From Bradyrhizobium sp. BRP22 (GTDB lineage: Bacteria; Pseudomonadota; Alphaproteobacteria; Rhizobiales; Xanthobacteraceae): 64,000 bases of DNA. Below, piece after piece: positions 1 through 8,359 of this stretch; position 1 is the first letter of the stretch, and every line of letters starts with the position of its first letter. The notes below the pieces were generated by a model. That model did not search any database. It had not been told where the DNA came from and saw only the letters and a list, made by a program, of their open reading frames with translations. Position numbers and translations under genes: made by a program. Location of the stretch: NCBI RefSeq assembly GCF_020194175.1, contig NZ_JADYVX010000003.1:124001-188000 (forward strand). Reading direction: 5' to 3'.

Positions 1-607
1 CATCAGTCGCGGGCACCATCAGCAGTTGGAAGCTGATCGTCGGTCCGCCCCGGTCCTTGGCCATCATCGTCAACGCTGCAGACATGTTGCCGCCGACCGA
101 ATTGCCGGCGACCGCGATCCTGCTGCCGTCCAGGCCGATGTCGGCGCCATGGGCCGCGATCCATTTGGCGGCGGCGTAGTTCTCCTCGACCTGGGTCGGA
201 TAGATCGCATCCGGGATCGGCGTGTATTCGACGAAGACAGCGGCGGCGCCGCTGCCGACGACGAGATCACGGACCAGGCGCTTGTGGTTCTCGAAATCGC
301 CGGCGATCCAGACGCCGCCGTGAATGAAGAGGATCACCGGCAACGTGTCGCGCGCCTTGTCCGGCTTCATCACGTAAAGCTTGAGGTGATGGCCATCGGC
401 ATCGATCGTTCGTTCGGTGATCGTTACGCCCGACAGGTCGACGACATATTTGTTCTGCAATCCTGTGAGTGTCGCCCGCACCTGCGGGCCGGGCAGCGTC
501 CAGAACGGGCTTGGGTCCTTGTTCACCTCCTTCAAGAAGGCGCGCACCATCGGATCGATGTTTTGGTCCCTTGCGGCATCGGGAATCGCAGAGGCAGTCT
601 GTGTCAC
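1..607 (-). CDS. alpha/beta hydrolase, HSL/esterase type (partial, runs off left edge)
   Basis: The minus-strand frame is open from a GTG at 607 to the window edge, giving about 202 N-terminal residues. The GTG is preceded by CAGGAG about 9 bases upstream. An HGGVW oxyanion-hole motif is at residues 96-100, and a GNSVGG nucleophile elbow (Ser) lies about 75 residues later, the spacing of the hormone-sensitive-lipase esterase family. The Asp and His of the triad would lie beyond the edge. It hydrolyses a carboxyl ester, substrate unknown. The AraC gene at 759-1775 lies 151 bp upstream in the same direction and is the obvious candidate regulator (inference). Confidence 0.85.
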   Translation of the reverse strand, partial: MTQTASAIPDAARDQNIDPMVRAFLKEVNKDPSPFWTLPGPQVRATLTGLQNKYVVDLSGVTITERTIDADGHHLKLYVMKPDKARDTLPVILFIHGGVWIAGDFENHKRLVRDLVVGSGAAAVFVEYTPIPDAIYPTQVEENYAAAKWIAAHGADIGLDGSRIAVAGNSVGGNMSAALTMMAKDRGGPTISFQLLMVPATD

Positions 608-758
608 GGGGATTACTCCTGAAATGAGGGTTGCAACCGCACCTGGAGAGTTTCGTGCCTGACTCGCCAGGTATCGAGCGAGAGTGACAGTGGGACCAAC
701 GGAGTTATTCGGCTTTCGCACGCAAATTTCGCAATCGACACAGAAATCGCGCGAGCGA

Positions 759-1775
759 TCAGCGCCGATTGTGCTGGCGCCAGCGGCGCGGTGTCAGGCC
801 GGAGAGAGTCTTGAAGACGCCGGTAAAGTGGGCCTGCGAGCTGAAGCCGACGCTCAAGGCAACGTCAACGATCGGCAGATCCGATGTCGCCAAAAGGGCT
901 TTTGCCTTTTCGACGCGAAGCCTCAAGAGATATTGATGCGGACGAAGACCGGTCGCGACGCGGAACTGAGCGGCGAAGTACATGCGGCTCAGACCCGCGG
1001 CCTTCGCGAGATCGATGAGCGTGAGCCGACGGTCGTAATATGCATTCATGAAATCGACCGCGCGGCGGAGCCGCCAGTTCGGCAGCGCGGCGACATGATT
1101 TCGCGCTGTCGAGGCAGGCCGCTCGCCGTACAGTTTGAGCAGACGTACGGCGATGGTCAGGCCCAGCGATTCCGCGTAGAGCTCGTCATAGGACTCGCCG
1201 AGTTCGCCGGCCGACAGCAAGGCGCGGCCAAGCCGTTCGATTAGCGGATCCCGCGGGAGGCCCGGATCGCGGAACGTGATATCGCCGATCGGCAGCTTGC
1301 CGTGGCACCATTTGAAGCACTCCTTCAGCAGCGCATTCTGCATGAAGAGGTGAAGGACATCGTAGCTGCTGTGATAGACGGCGCGCGCCGGTACTGCCGG
1401 CCGGGCGAGATGAATGGTGCCTGGCGTTACCTCAAGGTTCGGAAGTGATCGCTTGCCAATCCAGAATGAGAGCTTCGCCGACTGCAGGGAAACGCTCAGC
1501 ATGTGGTGGTCGCGCGAAATCTCAGCCGATTGCTCGCGCATATCGGCGCCGCGCCAGCGTGTCGCGATCAGCCTTGCGTCCGGCCGGCTGGTGCCGGAGA
1601 GGATATCGGGCGAGCACCATTTGCGCTCCTCCTGTACGATGGAACAACCCGACCGCGGCTGCTGCAGCAGCAGCGCCGGACGTTGCTTCATGTTCTCTCG
1701 AATGACAGTTGGCTTCCAGTCCGATCCGTCGCCGCAAGGCGGCGCAAGGTCGGGCCCATCCGTCAGATGCGACAT
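759..1775 (-). CDS. AraC family transcriptional regulator
   Basis: A 338-residue protein with a C-terminal AraC-type double helix-turn-helix (about residues 235-335), including the conserved FSSQAHFTGVFK and LTPRRWR segments. The N-terminal 230 residues form a poorly conserved cupin-like effector domain. The ATG at 1775 has an AGAGGG Shine-Dalgarno about 5 bases upstream; a second Met at residue 29 could be an alternative start. The gene precedes the esterase on the same strand, suggesting local activation of esterase transcription in response to an aromatic or ester ligand. The ligand cannot be read from the sequence. Confidence 0.88.
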   Translation of the reverse strand: MSHLTDGPDLAPPCGDGSDWKPTVIRENMKQRPALLLQQPRSGCSIVQEERKWCSPDILSGTSRPDARLIATRWRGADMREQSAEISRDHHMLSVSLQSAKLSFWIGKRSLPNLEVTPGTIHLARPAVPARAVYHSSYDVLHLFMQNALLKECFKWCHGKLPIGDITFRDPGLPRDPLIERLGRALLSAGELGESYDELYAESLGLTIAVRLLKLYGERPASTARNHVAALPNWRLRRAVDFMNAYYDRRLTLIDLAKAAGLSRMYFAAQFRVATGLRPHQYLLRLRVEKAKALLATSDLPIVDVALSVGFSSQAHFTGVFKTLSGLTPRRWRQHNRR

Positions 1776-1777
1776 GC

Positions 1778-1799
1778 AACCCTCTTCGTCGTGAGGGTT
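1778..1799. promoter_or_regulatory. inverted repeat in the leader of the AraC gene
   Basis: A perfect 7-bp inverted repeat, AACCCTC / GAGGGTT with an 8-bp spacer, lies immediately upstream of the AraC start codon at 1775. In the mRNA one arm contains the GAGGG ribosome-binding sequence, so the repeat could hide the ribosome-binding site. It could equally be an autoregulatory operator. Both readings are inference. Confidence 0.3.
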
Positions 1800-1870
1800 T
1801 AAGCTAGCCCCGCACTGGCTGGCGCCGCTTCTGTCAAATGACCGGCGGGGTGACCGAGCCTGTGTTTGGC

Positions 1871-1975
1871 TAGAGCATTTTCGGTTCTGATTGAATCAGA
1901 ACCGAAGCTCTAGATTCTTGTTTTCACGCGTTTTCTTCACGCGAACCGGTGTCCACTTCGCTCGAAAACGCTCTA
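1871..1975. repeat. Rhizobiales-type intergenic palindromic element, long form
   Basis: About 105 bp bounded by TAGAGC at the left and GCTCTA at the right. The left half (1871-1912) is a near-perfect hairpin: 13-bp arms TTCGGTTCTGATT / AATCAGAACCGAA at 1880-1892 and 1894-1906, inside outer arms TAGAGC / GCTCTA. The right half carries ACCGGTGTCCACTT, which is shared in core sequence with the element at 19049-19097. The element's last bases supply the TAG stop of the LuxR-family gene. The strong hairpin directly downstream of that gene could also end its transcript, although there is no clean T-tract. Confidence 0.7.
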
Positions 1976-4774
1976 ATCCGCGGGCCCGGAACGCCTGGCG
2001 AGTGCATTGTGGAGGCCGGCGCGGGAGGTGATGCCGAGCTTTGGAAAGATCCGGTGCAGGTGATAGCCGACGGTCCGATGCGACAGATAAAGCCTCGCGC
2101 CGATCTCCTTGTTGGAAAGTCCCTCGGACGCGAGCTGGGCGATCTGCAGCTCCTGCGGGGTCAATCTTTCCCAGATGGGCTCGGTGCGCCTTCCGCTGGA
2201 CTCGCCGGACGCGCGCAACTCCGCGCGCGCGCGTTCGCTCCAAGGTGAGGCGCCGAGCGCGTCGAAGATATCCCGGGCCGCCCGCAACGGCGCCCTGGCG
2301 TCAGCGGCCCGCCGCTGGCGGCGCAGCCACCCGCCATAGGCAAGCAGCAGGCGGCCGCGCAGGAACGGCCACTCCTTGGCGAGGCCGAGGCCATGGTGAA
2401 AGATCGGCTCGGCATCGTCTGGCTCGGCCAGCAATGCCTTGCCGTAGGCGAGCATGATCGCGACCCATGGCACCGGTGCCGCAGCCGTGCGGCGCTCGAT
2501 ATCCTCGATCACCGCGTGGGCCGCTCGCCCCTTGCCGCAGGAAGCCGCTGCCTCGACGAAATCGGCCAGCCCGAAGAATTGGACGCCGGAATTGAAGGCC
2601 GGATCGACCGGATCGAATAGACGCCGCAGGTGATCATAGGCTTCCAGGTGCCGACCTGCGCCGATGGCCGATACGCCGCGCGCGACCTGCAGCAGCGCCA
2701 AGAGAAAGCTGGCGCCGACGGAGAGCACCAGGCGCTCGGCCTGGGTCGCATAGATCTCGGACTGTTCGAAGTCACCCTGCATGCCCGCGAGCTTTGCCTT
2801 TACGACGGTGGCGGCTGCGATCCACAGCGTCCCGCCGGTCTCTTCGGCGAAGCGCACGGATTCCTCGGCCTCGCGCATCGCCCCCATCCAGTCGCCGATT
2901 TCCATCTCGGCCCAGGCCTGCGCAAACAACACGCGTGCGAGATCGCTGAGCCGTCCTTGTTCACGCAGCGCAGCGCTGGAGTCGCCGAGGAAGCTCGCGC
3001 CGAGATGAAAGGCGCCGATCACATTGGCGGTGCTGCCCAGCATCCGCGCGACCGCGGGATCGCCGGTTCTTTTCTCGGAGAGTTCGCGGAGCTTCGTGTA
3101 GACGTCGTTGCCGCGTTCCAGCGGCCCGACATAAGCCGCGATTGCGATCTGGCGCGAATCCGTCGCGCACGTCTCCAGGCGGCGTGCCGCTTCGAAAATG
3201 CCGGCGCGCACGGCGCCGCTTGCGTCGCTCCACCAGCAGTGCTGGCCGGCGCGCCACAACAGGTTGAGCGCCAGATCCTTCGCACCGGCCAATCTGGCCT
3301 GCTCTGCAAACTCCACCAAGGCAGGGATCGTCGCCGGATCATTGATCGTCGGGGGCTGGCTCATCTCGCGAATCCATCCGATCCGGGCGGCGGCGACTTG
3401 ACCCTGTCCATCCGCACCCACTTCGCGCAGCAGGCGCTCGACCAGTTCCGGCTGTCCGAGATCGGCGGCCAGTTCGGCAGCCTGCAGGTAGCGATGACGT
3501 CGCGCTTTCGCCGTGCTGCTCAGCCGTGCGGCGCTTTCGAGTGCCGAGATCGCGGTGATGACGCTGCCGCGCCGCTGCGCACGCGCTGCCATGCGGTCGT
3601 GCTCGGCCGCGAGTTCATCATCTGGGACAACGGTCGCCGCCGCGCGATGCCAGACGCGGCGGTCCGGTTGATCCTGGATGATCGCAGCGAGGGCGGCGTG
3701 GATCTTCTGGCGGATCACGAGATCGGTTGCCTGATGGATGGCGGAACGAATCAGCGGGTGCCGGAACTTGATCTCCGTGCCGTCGACCTCGATCAATTTG
3801 GCCGAGATCGCCGGCGTCAGCATCTCGATTCCGGTCGGCTCGCCCAGCAACACGTCGCCGGCGCGCAGGATCTCGTGCAGGGACGTTGCGTCGTTTTCCG
3901 CAGCGATGCCCAACAGCGAGCGCGTCGCGTCGGGAAGCTCGGACGCCCGGCCGAAGAAAGCGCGCTCCAGCCGTTCCGTCAGCGGAAGCCACGGCCCATC
4001 GCCGGCGTCCGCCGCACGTTCGCTGCGCGGTAGTTCGAGCAGCGCCAGCGGATTGCCGGAGGCCTCGGCGATGTAGCGGCGGCGGAGCTCGGGCGGAAGG
4101 TCGGGGGCATGGGCATCCAGCAACTGCCCGGCGGCGGTTTCGTCCAGACCGGACAATCGGAGCCGAACTGCACCGGCGTGTCCGAACGATCGATTGGAGC
4201 CATCGCGCAGGGCTGCAAGCAGAATAACCGGATCGGAGCTCAGCCGCCGCGCGACGAACGACAGCACGTCATAGGTCGGCTGGTCCAGCCATTGCACATC
4301 GTCCGCCACCAGCAGAATGGGTTTGCGCGTCGCGCTTTCGGTCAGCAGCGTCAGCGTGGCCAGCGCCACCAGGAACATGTCCGGAGGCGCAGCGTCGTCG
4401 CGCATGCCGAAGGCGGCGAGCAGCGCCGCCCGCTGTCGCGGCGGCAGGTGCTCGACCCGCGCCATCAGCGGACGCAGCGCTTGTTCGAGCCCGGCGAACG
4501 GCAAATGCGCTTCCGCTGCGACGCCCGTCATGCCGAGCACGCGCCAACCAAGATCAGTGGCCCGGCGCCGGGCGGCGTCGAGCAGCGCCGATTTGCCGAT
4601 TCCGGGTTCCCCGCTGACGACGACCGTTGAGCCGCCGTCGTCGATGCGGTCCAACTGCCGGTCGATCAGGCCGAGCTCGTCGTCCCGTCCCTGCAGAAAG
4701 GGAGAGCCTGCTTGCGCGAAATCGGTAGGGCGCCTCCGCCGCGGGACATCAGCCGTCTTCAGTTGCCTAGACAT
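1973..4774 (-). CDS. LuxR family regulator with N-terminal AAA ATPase (LAL type)
   Basis: A 933-residue protein. Residues 54-62 carry a Walker A motif (GEPGIGKS) and residues 153-159 a Walker B motif (ILLVADD). A long TPR-like alpha-helical middle follows, and the last 65 residues are a LuxR/GerE helix-turn-helix (LTPQELQIAQLASEGLSNKE then HRTVGYHL). This is the layout of MalT/LAL regulators, which bind ATP and an inducer and then activate promoters. Neighbours on the same strand are AraC and the esterase. The ATG at 4774 has a weak ribosome-binding site. The stop codon at 1973-1975 lies inside the palindromic element. Confidence 0.9.
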   Translation of the reverse strand: MSRQLKTADVPRRRRPTDFAQAGSPFLQGRDDELGLIDRQLDRIDDGGSTVVVSGEPGIGKSALLDAARRRATDLGWRVLGMTGVAAEAHLPFAGLEQALRPLMARVEHLPPRQRAALLAAFGMRDDAAPPDMFLVALATLTLLTESATRKPILLVADDVQWLDQPTYDVLSFVARRLSSDPVILLAALRDGSNRSFGHAGAVRLRLSGLDETAAGQLLDAHAPDLPPELRRRYIAEASGNPLALLELPRSERAADAGDGPWLPLTERLERAFFGRASELPDATRSLLGIAAENDATSLHEILRAGDVLLGEPTGIEMLTPAISAKLIEVDGTEIKFRHPLIRSAIHQATDLVIRQKIHAALAAIIQDQPDRRVWHRAAATVVPDDELAAEHDRMAARAQRRGSVITAISALESAARLSSTAKARRHRYLQAAELAADLGQPELVERLLREVGADGQGQVAAARIGWIREMSQPPTINDPATIPALVEFAEQARLAGAKDLALNLLWRAGQHCWWSDASGAVRAGIFEAARRLETCATDSRQIAIAAYVGPLERGNDVYTKLRELSEKRTGDPAVARMLGSTANVIGAFHLGASFLGDSSAALREQGRLSDLARVLFAQAWAEMEIGDWMGAMREAEESVRFAEETGGTLWIAAATVVKAKLAGMQGDFEQSEIYATQAERLVLSVGASFLLALLQVARGVSAIGAGRHLEAYDHLRRLFDPVDPAFNSGVQFFGLADFVEAAASCGKGRAAHAVIEDIERRTAAAPVPWVAIMLAYGKALLAEPDDAEPIFHHGLGLAKEWPFLRGRLLLAYGGWLRRQRRAADARAPLRAARDIFDALGASPWSERARAELRASGESSGRRTEPIWERLTPQELQIAQLASEGLSNKEIGARLYLSHRTVGYHLHRIFPKLGITSRAGLHNALARRSGPAD

Positions 4775-4870
4775 TGCTGTCTGCCGTGCTGGCGAATCTC
4801 ATGGGGGCAGGTAACCGCGTGAAGGAGCGGGGCCATGACAAAGGTCATTCTCGTTGAGGCATGATCCTGC

Positions 4871-5221
4871 GTGCGGACCATGGTCGGATTGGGTCGAATT
4901 CGATCGTCATCTTATCTCGTTGTTTGGGCGTGTCTTTTCGGAACGCCCGATCTCCATCTCCCGGATCAAGCTGTGACGATGATGGCCGAGTTGACGGCCC
5001 TCAATCGAGGTCGTGCTCTGGAAGAGTATGTTACCCTTGCCGTCTTCGGCCGCAGGCTACGATCGGGATCAAGGGGCGGCGCCGGCTGGATTCTGCCGGG
5101 CACCTCGCTGCGCCACGGGCTTGGCGGCACGGTAGGCTCCGCGATCGGCTACAGGCTGAGCGCGGTCGTGCTCGCGGTGCTGGCGGGCATGATCGGCGTG
5201 CATTCGCTCGTAATCGCCTGA
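4871..5221 (+). CDS. small hypothetical ORF with C-terminal hydrophobic segment (doubtful)
   Basis: The 4775-5221 gap holds one plausible plus-strand ORF of 116 codons. A more likely start is the double ATG at 4979/4982, giving about 80 residues. The last 20 residues (LSAVVLAVLAGMIGVHSLV) form a possible membrane helix, and the second half has high third-position GC as in real genes here. It ends at 5221, directly abutting the convergent reductase stop at 5222. I do not recognise the family. It may be a gene remnant. No convincing ribosome-binding site is visible. Confidence 0.25.
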   Translation: MRTMVGLGRIRSSSYLVVWACLFGTPDLHLPDQAVTMMAELTALNRGRALEEYVTLAVFGRRLRSGSRGGAGWILPGTSLRHGLGGTVGSAIGYRLSAVVLAVLAGMIGVHSLVIA

Positions 5222-5848
5222 TCAGAAGTTCGCCGCCATCTCGGCGAGGCGGCGATGCGCATTTTCGCGGGCGATCCGGATCGGCTCGGCCGGTCCGGTG
5301 GTCGGGCCGATCGGCACGAAGCTGATATTGCTGATCCCGATGAAGCGGAGTGCTTCGCGCAAATAGGGCGTGGCCATGTCGATGCGTCCGCGATTCATGC
5401 CGGTGACGAAGTCGCTGCCGCTGGCGAGGATGACCAGCGTCGGCCGGTCCTTGAGCAGCGGCAGATAGCCTTGCGACGGATCGAAGCGGAATGTCAGGCC
5501 GGGCTGGATGATGACGTCGAGCCAATGCTTCAGTTTGTAGGGGATGCCGAAATTCCACATCGGTGTCGAGATCAGCACGCGGTCGGCAAGCGAAAGGCGC
5601 AGCGCGATGCGCTCCGCGGCGGCGAAACCGTCACGCTCCGCGTCGGTGAAGGACTGGCCGTTCAGGCGGGCATATTTGGCATCCAGAAGCGCGCCGGAAA
5701 ATTCCGGCAAGTAATCGCGCCAGAGGTCCATAAGATCGATGTCCCAATCCGGCCGCACCTTGCGAAAGTGCTCGAGGAAAACGCGTGCGCCGGCGGCCGA
5801 TTCCGAATCGGCGCGCGGCGAGCAGGCGAGATGAAGGAGCTTTGGCAC
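5222..5848 (-). CDS. FMN-dependent NADH:quinone/azo reductase (AzoR family)
   Basis: A 208-residue flavodoxin-fold protein, the usual length for AzoR. It starts with the beta-strand and phosphate loop LLHLACSPRADSESA (FMN phosphate binding) and carries the family motif PMWNFGIPYKLKHWLD, which contacts the isoalloxazine ring. It reduces quinones or azo compounds by two electrons using NAD(P)H. It is the last gene of the minus-strand cluster, 13 bp after the SMP-30/isochorismatase fusion, so it is probably cotranscribed and may dispose of quinones made by the pathway (inference). Confidence 0.85.
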   Translation of the reverse strand: MPKLLHLACSPRADSESAAGARVFLEHFRKVRPDWDIDLMDLWRDYLPEFSGALLDAKYARLNGQSFTDAERDGFAAAERIALRLSLADRVLISTPMWNFGIPYKLKHWLDVIIQPGLTFRFDPSQGYLPLLKDRPTLVILASGSDFVTGMNRGRIDMATPYLREALRFIGISNISFVPIGPTTGPAEPIRIARENAHRRLAEMAANF

Positions 5849-5861
5849 GTGCCTGCGCCTT

Positions 5862-7433
5862 TCATCCCAAGGCCTTGATGACGGTGTCGGCGTTGGTCAC
5901 GACGGCGACGTTCTGCAGCGCGAAGTTGATCGAGGCGTTGTGCCAGTCCGCGTTCATGGTCGAGCAGCAATCCTCCGGCACGATCATGAAATAGCCCTTG
6001 TCGGCGCCGGTGCGCGCGGTGTGCTCGACCGACATGTTGGTCCAGGCGCCGGTATTGATGATCATGTCGCGACCCGTGGCCTTCAGGATGGTCTCCAGCC
6101 GCGTGCCTTCCCAGGCGCTCATGCGCATCTTCTCGACGACGAAATCGCCCGCGCGCGGCTCGAGCCCGGACACCGGCGCCGCGCCCCAACTGCCGCGCAC
6201 CATGGCCTTGCTGTCGACCAGACCCTCGAACAGCGGCGCATTCAGCGTGACGCCGGGCGCGCCCGGTTCGACGATGAACCAGACGTGGATGATCGCGACG
6301 CCGCGCGAGCGCGCGACGTCTGCAAGCCGCCGGACATTGTCGACGACGTGCTGCTGCCGCGCATGCGCCGGCGCGCCCGATTCCGCGAAGGCGCCGCCAT
6401 CCATGATGACGTCGTTCTGCAGATCCTGGATGATCATCGCGCAGCGCTGCGGATCAAGCCGCATGTCGCCAGCGGTCAGGTTGGGCGCCGGCGTCGAAGA
6501 AGCCGCGGCGGCGCCGCCGCGCCGGCCGCTCATATAAGGCTCATGGCGCGGGCCGACCTTGGTCGGCATCGCGTAGACCGAATGGGTCGCAGTCAGATAG
6601 AGCGTGCGGAAATCCGCGCCGCCCCAGGCGAGATTGGCGACGAGTTCGGGAAGGCGCAGCTTGCCGAGCAAGTCGCTGCTGGGCGAATAGACCCAGACGC
6701 CGCCGGGTGCAGTGACCCAGACGTTGCCGTGCTGATCACACTTCATGCCGTCGGGCACGCCGGGCTCGAATTCGGAACGGATGCTGCCTGCAAAGACGCG
6801 CGGATTGGCGAGCCCGCCGTCAGCCTCGACATCGAACGCGCGGATCAGCGCCTGCACGGTGTCGTTGACATAGAGCACGCGTTCGTCAGGAGAGAAGCAG
6901 AGGCCGTTCGGCTGCTCGAACAAATTGCGATCGACCAGCAAGCGAGGCGCGCCGCCGCCGGGCGGCACGCGATAGACGCCCTGGAAGCCGAGCTGGCGCG
7001 GCCGCTCGACGCCATAGACCGGCATGCGGCCATACCATGGATCGGAAAAATAGATCGCGCCGCTCGAATGGACGCAGACGTCGTTCGGACTGTTGAGCTC
7101 CTGGTTCTCGAAATGCGAGGCGACGACTTCGCGCCGTCCATCCGGCCGCTCGCGGATCAGCGCGGAGGTGGCATGCTCGCAGACGATCAGGTTCAGCTCC
7201 GCGTCATAGGTCATGCCGTTGCATTTGTTCGCGGGCCGCCTGACCTCGACGACGCCGCGCCGCGCGTCCCAGCGCCGGCGCACATCGGCCGGCATGTCCG
7301 AGAACAACAGATAATGATCGGTCGGATGCCAGACCGGTCCCTCCGTGAACTCGAAGCCCGTGCCCACCTGGCCGACCGGCGCATAGGGATCGATCAGGTT
7401 CTCGAATTCCGGCCGCAGGGTGACGTGCGTCAT
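5862..7433 (-). CDS. SMP-30/gluconolactonase - isochorismatase-like fusion protein
   Basis: One uninterrupted 523-residue frame. Residues 1-300 are an SMP-30/gluconolactonase beta-propeller with the four expected metal ligands: E31 (TEGPVW), N117 (SPNDV), N176 (QPNGL) and D228 (VPDG). An Ala/Ser-rich linker (301-323) joins it to an isochorismatase-like hydrolase (324-523) with D337 and K435 of the catalytic triad. The position of the catalytic Cys is Ser468 (TNMSVEHTAR). The first half should open a lactone. The second should hydrolyse an amide or ester, or be catalytically altered. The gene lies between an MBL-fold lactonase and a reductase, which supports a ring-opening role. Confidence 0.85.
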   Translation of the reverse strand: MTHVTLRPEFENLIDPYAPVGQVGTGFEFTEGPVWHPTDHYLLFSDMPADVRRRWDARRGVVEVRRPANKCNGMTYDAELNLIVCEHATSALIRERPDGRREVVASHFENQELNSPNDVCVHSSGAIYFSDPWYGRMPVYGVERPRQLGFQGVYRVPPGGGAPRLLVDRNLFEQPNGLCFSPDERVLYVNDTVQALIRAFDVEADGGLANPRVFAGSIRSEFEPGVPDGMKCDQHGNVWVTAPGGVWVYSPSSDLLGKLRLPELVANLAWGGADFRTLYLTATHSVYAMPTKVGPRHEPYMSGRRGGAAAASSTPAPNLTAGDMRLDPQRCAMIIQDLQNDVIMDGGAFAESGAPAHARQQHVVDNVRRLADVARSRGVAIIHVWFIVEPGAPGVTLNAPLFEGLVDSKAMVRGSWGAAPVSGLEPRAGDFVVEKMRMSAWEGTRLETILKATGRDMIINTGAWTNMSVEHTARTGADKGYFMIVPEDCCSTMNADWHNASINFALQNVAVVTNADTVIKALG

Positions 7434-7452
7434 CGGCTAAGTCCTCTCGCGC

Positions 7453-8301
7453 TCACGCCGGGAACCAGCGGCGCTCCGACAGGCTCTGCACGATCGGACC
7501 CGGCACCTGGTCGTGCAATCGGCCGACAACGGCGCCGCCTTCGATCTTGGCGGGCCGGTCGTGCACCGGCAGCAGATAGCGCGAGCCGCTGAGCAGCTTC
7601 TTGATCGCGGCCTTCTCCGCGCGCTTGCTGGTGCCGTGATTGCCGGTGGTGCGCGGCTCCCAGTCATGGATCTCGTTGAACGGCGTTACGATCTGGTCGT
7701 TGAAATCGTAGATCACGTCGCCGCAGATCGTGGCGATGCCGTCAGCGGTGTGGACGTGGATGTTCATCGAGCCCTCGGTGTGGGCATTGGCGGCGTCGCA
7801 ATAGACGCCCGGCATCAGTTCGATCGGGCCGGTGATCTCGAGGTCGAGGAAGCGCAGCGCGCCCTTGGTGTGCAGGCGGTCGATCAGGTGCTTGATGTCG
7901 GGTGCCGGATATTGCGGATGCATCAAGCCGGATACGGAATATTCGAGCTCGCGGCGGTTGAGGACGACGGTGGTGTTCATCGGAAACAGATCGTCCTTTC
8001 CGGCATGGTCGATGTGCAGATGGGTGTGGCAGACGAAGCGTACGTCGCCCATGCGCACGCCGTGACGTGCGAGCTGGTTCTCGATCATGTTCTCGTGGAA
8101 TTGCAGGCCGCGCATGCCCAGCGTTTCCATGATCTGGTTGGAGCGATAGCCGGTGTCGACCACGACCGGGTAGGGGCCGCCGAGGATCAGGAAGCCGAGC
8201 GTCAGCACGCGCCGGGTGCGGCCGCAGTCGCGCCCGAGCACGAGGAAGCTCGACTCCAGCTCGATATCGCCATAGTCCAGGATCTTGATTTCCAACGGCA
8301 T
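7453..8301 (-). CDS. MBL-fold N-acyl homoserine lactonase family hydrolase
   Basis: A 282-residue metallo-beta-lactamase-fold protein with the dinuclear zinc motif H94-x-H96-x-D98-H99 (HTHLHIDH) and later His/Asp ligands in ANAHTEGS and CGDVIYD, arranged as in AHL lactonases. I place the start at the ATG at 8301 (MPLEIK), which has GGGAGGG just upstream; the frame stays open further upstream but the extension is not family-like. It should hydrolyse a lactone ring. In this catabolic cluster a pathway lactone is a more likely substrate than a quorum signal (inference). Confidence 0.85.
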   Translation of the reverse strand: MPLEIKILDYGDIELESSFLVLGRDCGRTRRVLTLGFLILGGPYPVVVDTGYRSNQIMETLGMRGLQFHENMIENQLARHGVRMGDVRFVCHTHLHIDHAGKDDLFPMNTTVVLNRRELEYSVSGLMHPQYPAPDIKHLIDRLHTKGALRFLDLEITGPIELMPGVYCDAANAHTEGSMNIHVHTADGIATICGDVIYDFNDQIVTPFNEIHDWEPRTTGNHGTSKRAEKAAIKKLLSGSRYLLPVHDRPAKIEGGAVVGRLHDQVPGPIVQSLSERRWFPA

Positions 8302-8359
8302 CCATTCCCTCCCAAGTTCCTTTTGATCTTTATCGTCGTTGGCCGCGTCGGCAGATGCA

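Noticed and set aside
5940..7592. A 550-codon plus-strand open frame opposite the SMP-30/isochorismatase gene
   Set aside because: High-GC antisense shadow. The minus-strand frame has full domain motifs and metal ligands, the plus-strand frame has none.
7453..8301. Quorum-quenching enzyme as main role of the AHL-lactonase-like protein
   Set aside because: No luxI gene or AHL-type receptor is nearby, and the gene sits among other ring-opening hydrolases, so a pathway lactone is more likely.
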